From assembly GCF_030542105.1 (NCBI RefSeq), contig NZ_JAUOFB010000001.1:1116001-1180000 (forward strand): a DNA stretch of 64,000 nt, in the 5' to 3' direction. A model generated the notes under the pieces. It saw nothing but the letters and a program-made list of their open reading frames with translations, made no database searches and was not told the origin of the DNA. The stretch is from Hymenobacter sp. BT730 (GTDB lineage: Bacteria > Bacteroidota > Bacteroidia > Cytophagales > Hymenobacteraceae). How positions within the stretch are numbered: the stretch's first letter is position 1; each line of letters starts with the position of its first letter. This document shows, one piece after another, positions 59,890 through 64,000 of the stretch. The translations under genes and the position numbers were made by a program.

Positions 59890-62184
59890 TTACTTTGTAA
59901 CCAGCTTATCTACCTCAGCCTGGTTTACGGTAACCGGGTACTTGGCCCGCAGCTCCGCAATCCACTCCTTTTCGAGGAAGTTCTGATAGTCGGCGGTAGC
60001 CTGGCCACGGGCTTCAGCCAACGTTTTGGGACCAGCTGGCAGCACCTGCTCAATACGCACAAAGTAATAGCGGCCATCTACCTGGGCGTTGTAGGTGCCG
60101 GGTTTTTGCGGTAGGCTATCCACCACTTTGCTGTCGCCTTTGGGATAGGCACGCTGCTCTGCTTTCACGGCCAAGGGGTTCTGCTCGTTGAGGGCTTCTT
60201 CCAGACCGCTCAGTACCGTCGTATTAATATCGAACTGCACACTGCTGGCTACCGGACGTGGGGCCACTGCGGTGCTTAGCTGCTGCGCGCCTCCCTGCTT
60301 GCTCTTCAGGTAATCTACCACGCGGGTAGCGCGGCGCTGGGCCAGGGCGGCAGTTTCGCCACGCTTAATCTGGCCTATTACCCGGACGGTAATAGCGGTA
60401 TCGTTGTTGAGGCTGATGGCCAGACGGTCCAGAGCATCCTGTCCGGCCTTGGTGAGCGTGGTAGTGCCGGTTTTAAAGGCAGCACTGGTGGGCAGGCCCC
60501 GCTTTACGGGGTATTTACCGGCCGCCAGCAACTGCTGGGCACGGCTAAGCAACTGTGGCGAGGCCGCACTGATAACGGTGGCCTGTACGCGGGGCTCCCA
60601 CTGGTAGTTGGCCTGGTGGTCGTTGAAGAACTTCTGCAGCCCAGCCGTGTCTTCTACGGCTTTAGACCATACTTTCTCATCCATCAGCTGGAACAGAAGA
60701 ATACCATCACGGTATTCGCGCACCAGCATACGGTAGTCTTCGTATTTCTGCTCCAGATTGGCCTTTTCAAAGTCCATCAGGCTCTGGTTTACATACTGGT
60801 CGTAAAGCAGCTGCATAGTGTGGTGGGCGTCGGCGCCGGGGCGCGACTGCTGATTCTGCTGCACATAGTCAAAGAAGCTCTTCACCGAGTAAGGCGTGCC
60901 TTTGATGGTAAACAGCGGCTGGTTTACGCCCTTGCCAGCTACTTTGTCCTGGGAGCCCATGGTTCCCATCACGTATTTGAAGCGGCCGTTCACCAAGGCC
61001 GTATCGGCCAGCGCAAAGGCGGCTTCCTTGCCAGCTTTATTTTCCGTGAACTGATTTTCGGTGCGGATGCGCTTCAGGAAGGCTTCGCGGTTCAGCTCCG
61101 AGCGGGAGTCTTTCGATACCTTGCTTTTTAGCATCGGCTCCATATCGGCAAAGCTGGGCAGGGTTTGCTTGCCGATAAGCTTGATGATGTGCCAGCCATA
61201 GGGTGTTTGCACCGGGGCCGACAAATCTCCGGGCTTTTGCAGCTTAAAGGCGGCTTCTTCAAAGCTCGGAATCATGCGGCCAGTGCCGAAGGGAGGCAGC
61301 TCACCGCCGTTGGCTGCCGAGCCGCCATCCTCGGAGAACTGACCTACCAGCTTCTCCCAGTTTTCGCCGCGCTTCAAACGGCCATATAAGGCATCAATCT
61401 TCTTTTTAGCAGTAACCGAATCGGCCGCGGGCATGCCGGGCGTGGCCCGGATCATGAGGTGCGCTACTTTTACTTCGCCCTGCGCCTGCCGCGCATCGGT
61501 TACTTTAATAATGTGGTAGCCGTAGCGCGTGCGCACCGGCTGCGATACTTCGCCTACCGGCGTTTTATAGGCCGCGGTTTCAAACGGATACACCATTTGC
61601 AGCGCCGTGAAATAGCCCAGACGGCCGCCATTTTCGCGGGCCGAAGGGTCTTCGGACGTTTCGGCGGCTACTTTAGAAAAGTCCTCACCACCCGTCACGC
61701 GCTGGCGCAGGGCCAGGGCTTTCTGATAAGCAGCCAGGGTATCTTTAGGGTCCGCATCGGGGGCAATGCGCACCAGAATGTGGGCCGCGCTAATTTCCTT
61801 GCTCAGTCGGTCATAAGCTTCGCGCACCAGCTGGTCGGTTACGCTTTTTTCCGTGAGGTAGGGCTGTGCCAACTGCTGCTTATAGCCGTCCAACTCGCGC
61901 TGAAAAGCCTGGGTGGTATCCAGGCCACGGCTTTCGGCTTCCAGCACTTTCAGCTTGAAGTTGGTATATAAATCCAGGTATTCAGCTACACTGGCCTTGG
62001 TGCCGGCCTCAGGCGTACCGCTGTTGTTTTTGCGGTACACGTAAGCAAATTCCGAGGCCGGTACTTCGTGCGTACCCAGCGTTTCCAGAACGGGCTGTTT
62101 AGCGGAAGAAGGCGTCTTGGAGGTCTGGCACCCGGCCAGCAATACCGCGGCTACTGCCCCGGTCAAAAGAATGCGTCTGCGCAT
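59890..62184 (-). CDS. PpiD/SurA-like parvulin lipoprotein with OmpA-like segment
   Basis: A 764-residue envelope protein. MRRRILLTGAVAAVLLAGC is a lipoprotein signal with the lipobox Cys19. A SurA N-domain-like helical stretch follows, then two parvulin domains (SAAHILVRIAPDADPK..., AHLMIRATPGMPAADS...; each ending YGYHIIK/YGWHIIK). About residues 585-628 (LTKAGQDALDRLAI, then AALAQRRATRVVDYLKSK) resemble the OmpA/Pal C-terminal peptidoglycan-binding domain, including L-x3-RA-x2-V-x2-L, but without the HTD motif. The C-terminus returns to the helical lobe (FLEKEWIAELRAKYPVTVNQ). It may anchor folding activity near the wall. Confidence 0.88.
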   Translation of the reverse strand: MRRRILLTGAVAAVLLAGCQTSKTPSSAKQPVLETLGTHEVPASEFAYVYRKNNSGTPEAGTKASVAEYLDLYTNFKLKVLEAESRGLDTTQAFQRELDGYKQQLAQPYLTEKSVTDQLVREAYDRLSKEISAAHILVRIAPDADPKDTLAAYQKALALRQRVTGGEDFSKVAAETSEDPSARENGGRLGYFTALQMVYPFETAAYKTPVGEVSQPVRTRYGYHIIKVTDARQAQGEVKVAHLMIRATPGMPAADSVTAKKKIDALYGRLKRGENWEKLVGQFSEDGGSAANGGELPPFGTGRMIPSFEEAAFKLQKPGDLSAPVQTPYGWHIIKLIGKQTLPSFADMEPMLKSKVSKDSRSELNREAFLKRIRTENQFTENKAGKEAAFALADTALVNGRFKYVMGTMGSQDKVAGKGVNQPLFTIKGTPYSVKSFFDYVQQNQQSRPGADAHHTMQLLYDQYVNQSLMDFEKANLEQKYEDYRMLVREYRDGILLFQLMDEKVWSKAVEDTAGLQKFFNDHQANYQWEPRVQATVISAASPQLLSRAQQLLAAGKYPVKRGLPTSAAFKTGTTTLTKAGQDALDRLAISLNNDTAITVRVIGQIKRGETAALAQRRATRVVDYLKSKQGGAQQLSTAVAPRPVASSVQFDINTTVLSGLEEALNEQNPLAVKAEQRAYPKGDSKVVDSLPQKPGTYNAQVDGRYYFVRIEQVLPAGPKTLAEARGQATADYQNFLEKEWIAELRAKYPVTVNQAEVDKLVTK

Positions 62185-62284
62185 ACAGTAGGATAGAAGG
62201 CAAGGAAAGTCGACTGGCGGGACATGGCCCACGGCTGGCTGACTGTCGCAATTTTACGGATTTTTTTCTGCCCGTACAGGCCAT

Positions 62285-62313
62285 AAAAAAGCACCCTGCA
62301 GTGAACAGGGTGC
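62285..62313 (-). terminator. Terminator after the anti-sigma factor gene
   Basis: GCACCCTG (62291-62298) pairs with CAGGGTGC (62306-62313); the A-run at 62285-62290 gives the U-run on the minus-strand transcript. Confidence 0.85.
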
Positions 62314-62338
62314 TAAACACGGCCTCAGAGGCATAGGT

Positions 62339-62749
62339 TCAGGTAAGCGTCTTGTAGAGGCGGCAGATATTGTAGGTGCCGCTGTGTGAAAACTCCACCC
62401 GATCCATAATGCGGTTAACCAGCGTCATGCCCACCCCGCCTTTTTTGCCGGTGCGGATATGCTCCAGCAAATCCGGCTCCAGGTACGTGCTAGGAGAGTA
62501 GGAAATGCCCTGGTCACGCAGCTCAATAGTGAAGGTTTTGTTGTGAACATCCAGCTTGATATCCAGGAACTGATTGGCATCTTCGCCATTGGCATGAATA
62601 ATCAGGTTGGCTACTACCTCATCTATGGCCAGAATAATCTGGTTTACCTGCACGGCATTCTGCCCATAGCCCACCAAATACCCGGACACGAAGTCGCGCA
62701 CCACTTTCAGGTTGCTTCGGTTGCAACTGATACGGATGGCATTCTTCAT
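62339..62749 (-). CDS. Anti-sigma regulatory factor (serine/threonine kinase), RsbW/SpoIIAB-like
   Basis: A 136-residue HATPase-type kinase. QIILAIDEVVANLIIHANG is the N box (E-x-x-x-N), IELRDQGISYSP carries the D-x-G motif and KKGGVGMTLVNRIMDRVEF is the glycine-rich lid. In the Rsb/SpoIIA systems this protein binds a sigma factor and phosphorylates its STAS antagonist. Here the STAS gene lies 25 bp upstream and a PP2C phosphatase before that, all on the minus strand. The start at 62749 gives MKNAIRISCNRSNL; the frame runs on to 62809. The sigma target is not in the window. Confidence 0.9.
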   Translation of the reverse strand: MKNAIRISCNRSNLKVVRDFVSGYLVGYGQNAVQVNQIILAIDEVVANLIIHANGEDANQFLDIKLDVHNKTFTIELRDQGISYSPSTYLEPDLLEHIRTGKKGGVGMTLVNRIMDRVEFSHSGTYNICRLYKTLT

Positions 62750-62774
62750 TGACAGGTGTGTTTGCAGGTAGGAA

Positions 62775-63104
62775 TTACAGGGCCACGGCCTCCGCTTGCG
62801 AGGGCACAATGGTCATCAGACTATCAAGCCCCAGAATTTCGAAGACGTTGTGCACCTTTTCCTGCATGTTATAGAAAGCCAGCTTTACGCCAGCATCCTG
62901 AAAACGCTGCAGATGCGAGATAAATACGCCCAGGCCGGCCGAAGAAATGTAGTTCAGGCGCTGACAGTCAATTAATACTTTTTTGTTGTTGAGAATGTCA
63001 GGCTGCGACAGTTCCGTGTCGAGCAAAACCGAGGAGCTAGCGTCCAATTCGCCGTCCAGCGTAAGCGTAAGAGTATTTTCCGAAGTCTGTTGAGTTATTT
63101 TCAT
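62775..63104 (-). CDS. STAS anti-sigma factor antagonist, RsbV-like
   Basis: A 109-residue STAS protein. TLTLDGELDASSSVLLDTEL, KKVLIDCQRLNYISSAGLGVFISHLQRFQ contains the phosphorylated serine in the Y-I-S-S-A-G-L-G signature, and LDSLMTIVPSQ ends the fold. When unphosphorylated, such proteins free the sigma factor by binding the kinase. It sits between the phosphatase gene (15 bp upstream) and the kinase gene (25 bp downstream). Confidence 0.93.
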   Translation of the reverse strand: MKITQQTSENTLTLTLDGELDASSSVLLDTELSQPDILNNKKVLIDCQRLNYISSAGLGVFISHLQRFQDAGVKLAFYNMQEKVHNVFEILGLDSLMTIVPSQAEAVAL

Positions 63105-63118
63105 AATACTGCTGTACG

Positions 63119-64000
63119 TTAGGGGTGAGTGGCTGGTTGGGCGGTTTTAAATTTGATTACCAGCAGGGTTTGGTCGTCGTGAATGGGCTGCCCGTAGCTG
63201 AATTCGGCTAAATCCTCCAGGATGGCTTCCTTGATTTCATCGGCCTGCAGGTAATAGGTTTTTTCCAGCATCTGGCGCAGGCGCTCTTCCCCATATTCTT
63301 CCTGCTCTGCATTACGTGCCTCTACGATGCCGTCGGTGTAAATCACCATTACGTCGCCGGGGTTGTAATCGTAGAACTGGTTCTTAATGTACTTATCGTA
63401 GGTTTCGTTACGAATAATACCCAACCCCAGGCCCGCCGAGCGGAAAAAGGCCACTTCCTCCTTCAGGGAATGATAATACAGGGTGTGGCAGTGGCCGGCA
63501 CGGGCAAAAACAAAGCCCCCGCTTTCATACTCCACAATGTAAAGCGTGGCGGTAATGAAGGAAGAGCGTTCCAGGCAGTGCACCAAAGCCCGGTTGGCCA
63601 TGGCCATAAACTTGCTGGGCAGCGGAAACCGCTCTTTGTCATCTTTGGCCAGCGGATTTTCCTGCATCAGGGCATGAAAGATGCCTTTCATCTGCGCCAT
63701 GTGGAAGGCCGCCGTAATGCCCTTGCCCGATACGTCCCCAATCAGAATAGCCAGGCCTTTGCCAGGAAGGTGCAGGAAGTCGTAGAAGTCGCCGCCTACT
63801 TCCTTAGCCGCCAAGGCATGGGAGCTGATTTCAAACCAGTTATCGGTAGGAAGTGTTTTCGGAATGAGGCTTTCCTGTACGGAGCTGGCAATTTTGAGCT
63901 CCTCTTTATACCGTTCATTTTGAATGGAATCCTGCAGCAGGCGCAGGTTCTCAATGCTGAGAATAGTCTGGCTGGCAAACGTCTGCAGCATACTCAGGCT
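63119..64000 (-). CDS. GAF-linked PP2C-type serine phosphatase (SpoIIE/RsbU), C-terminal part
   Basis: The frame is open to the right edge, so the N-terminus is missing; 290+ residues are visible. The start of the visible part (LQTFASQTILSIENLRLLQDS) is the last helix of a GAF-type domain. The SpoIIE/RsbU PP2C domain follows: AAKEVGGDFYDFL and LIGDVSGKG carry the metal-binding aspartates, then AARAGHCHTLYY-like FARAGHCHTL and DVMVIYTDGIVEARN. The C-terminal HDDQTLLVIKFK supplies the last metal ligand. It probably dephosphorylates the STAS protein encoded 15 bp downstream. Confidence 0.92.
   Translation of the reverse strand, partial: SLSMLQTFASQTILSIENLRLLQDSIQNERYKEELKIASSVQESLIPKTLPTDNWFEISSHALAAKEVGGDFYDFLHLPGKGLAILIGDVSGKGITAAFHMAQMKGIFHALMQENPLAKDDKERFPLPSKFMAMANRALVHCLERSSFITATLYIVEYESGGFVFARAGHCHTLYYHSLKEEVAFFRSAGLGLGIIRNETYDKYIKNQFYDYNPGDVMVIYTDGIVEARNAEQEEYGEERLRQMLEKTYYLQADEIKEAILEDLAEFSYGQPIHDDQTLLVIKFKTAQPATHP

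Noticed and set aside
1-64000. CRISPR array, tRNA/rRNA genes, transposases, phage genes
   Set aside because: No regularly spaced repeats, no tRNA T-arm/acceptor patterns in the gaps, and no integrase or transposase motifs in any frame.

Overview
The window looks like chromosomal DNA from a Bacteroidota of the Hymenobacter type (Cytophagales). It is GC-rich. It carries lineage-typical families: a SecA of about 1130 residues without the C-terminal zinc motif, DUF3857/transglutaminase proteins, DUF2490, DUF3089, DUF3108, a head-GIN/DUF4097 protein, and SurA-like and PpiD-like parvulins. Several genes have the Bacteroidota promoter element TAnnTTTG, and most lack a Shine-Dalgarno sequence. The content is mainly housekeeping and envelope genes. 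I see no prophage, transposase, CRISPR array, rRNA or tRNA.

Layout. 1-2.8 kb: start of an exopolyphosphatase (Ppx/GppA), an rRNA-methyltransferase-like protein, dapF and a GNAT. 2.9-6.7 kb: a surface-glycan group with a glycosyltransferase, UDP-galactopyranose mutase and a membrane acyltransferase. 6.9-18.2 kb: secA, deoC, a SPOR lipoprotein, an M20 amidohydrolase, a DUF2490 protein, Hsp20, an HtrA protease and an ALDH7-type dehydrogenase. 18.4-21.2 kb: ECF sigma factor, single-span membrane protein (probable anti-sigma) and exported DUF4097 protein, probably one operon. 21.2-28.4 kb: an exported PPC-domain protein, two adjacent DUF3857 proteins (one with an intact transglutaminase triad, one without), a DUF4442 hotdog protein, a FabH-like synthase and a rhodanese. 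28.7-31.2 kb: a tandem TonB-C-domain secreted protein followed by a 518-residue protein ending in a divergent diadenylate-cyclase-like (DACNV-type) domain. 31.3-44.1 kb: RidA, an Fe-S CDGSH fusion, a membrane MutS-like ATPase, bestrophin, a STAS protein, an S9 peptidase, lysR-yeiH and several exported proteins.

44.2-46.9 kb holds rplM-rpsI-rpsB-tsf with a good promoter upstream of rplM. 47-53.5 kb holds a multi-span membrane protein, an RluA-type pseudouridine synthase, a PhoR/PhoB-like two-component pair, a DUF3108 protein and recA. 53.7-57.1 kb holds an outer-membrane protein, a GNAT, an SDR and a small unknown. 57.2-62.2 kb holds a MoxR ATPase and two parvulin chaperones. The right edge (62.3-64.0 kb) is an Rsb-like partner-switching module: PP2C phosphatase, STAS antagonist and HATPase anti-sigma factor.

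Items most worth a second look: the DACNV-like protein with altered active-site motifs and a possible internal repeat; the enzyme/pseudoenzyme DUF3857 pair; the OmpA-like segment inside a parvulin lipoprotein; two inverted-repeat elements sharing the same ends; a two-box LysR-type operator before yeiH; very long perfect hairpins at gene ends; and genes whose promoter box lies so close to the ATG that their transcripts should be leaderless. All family calls come from reading motifs; no database search was run.
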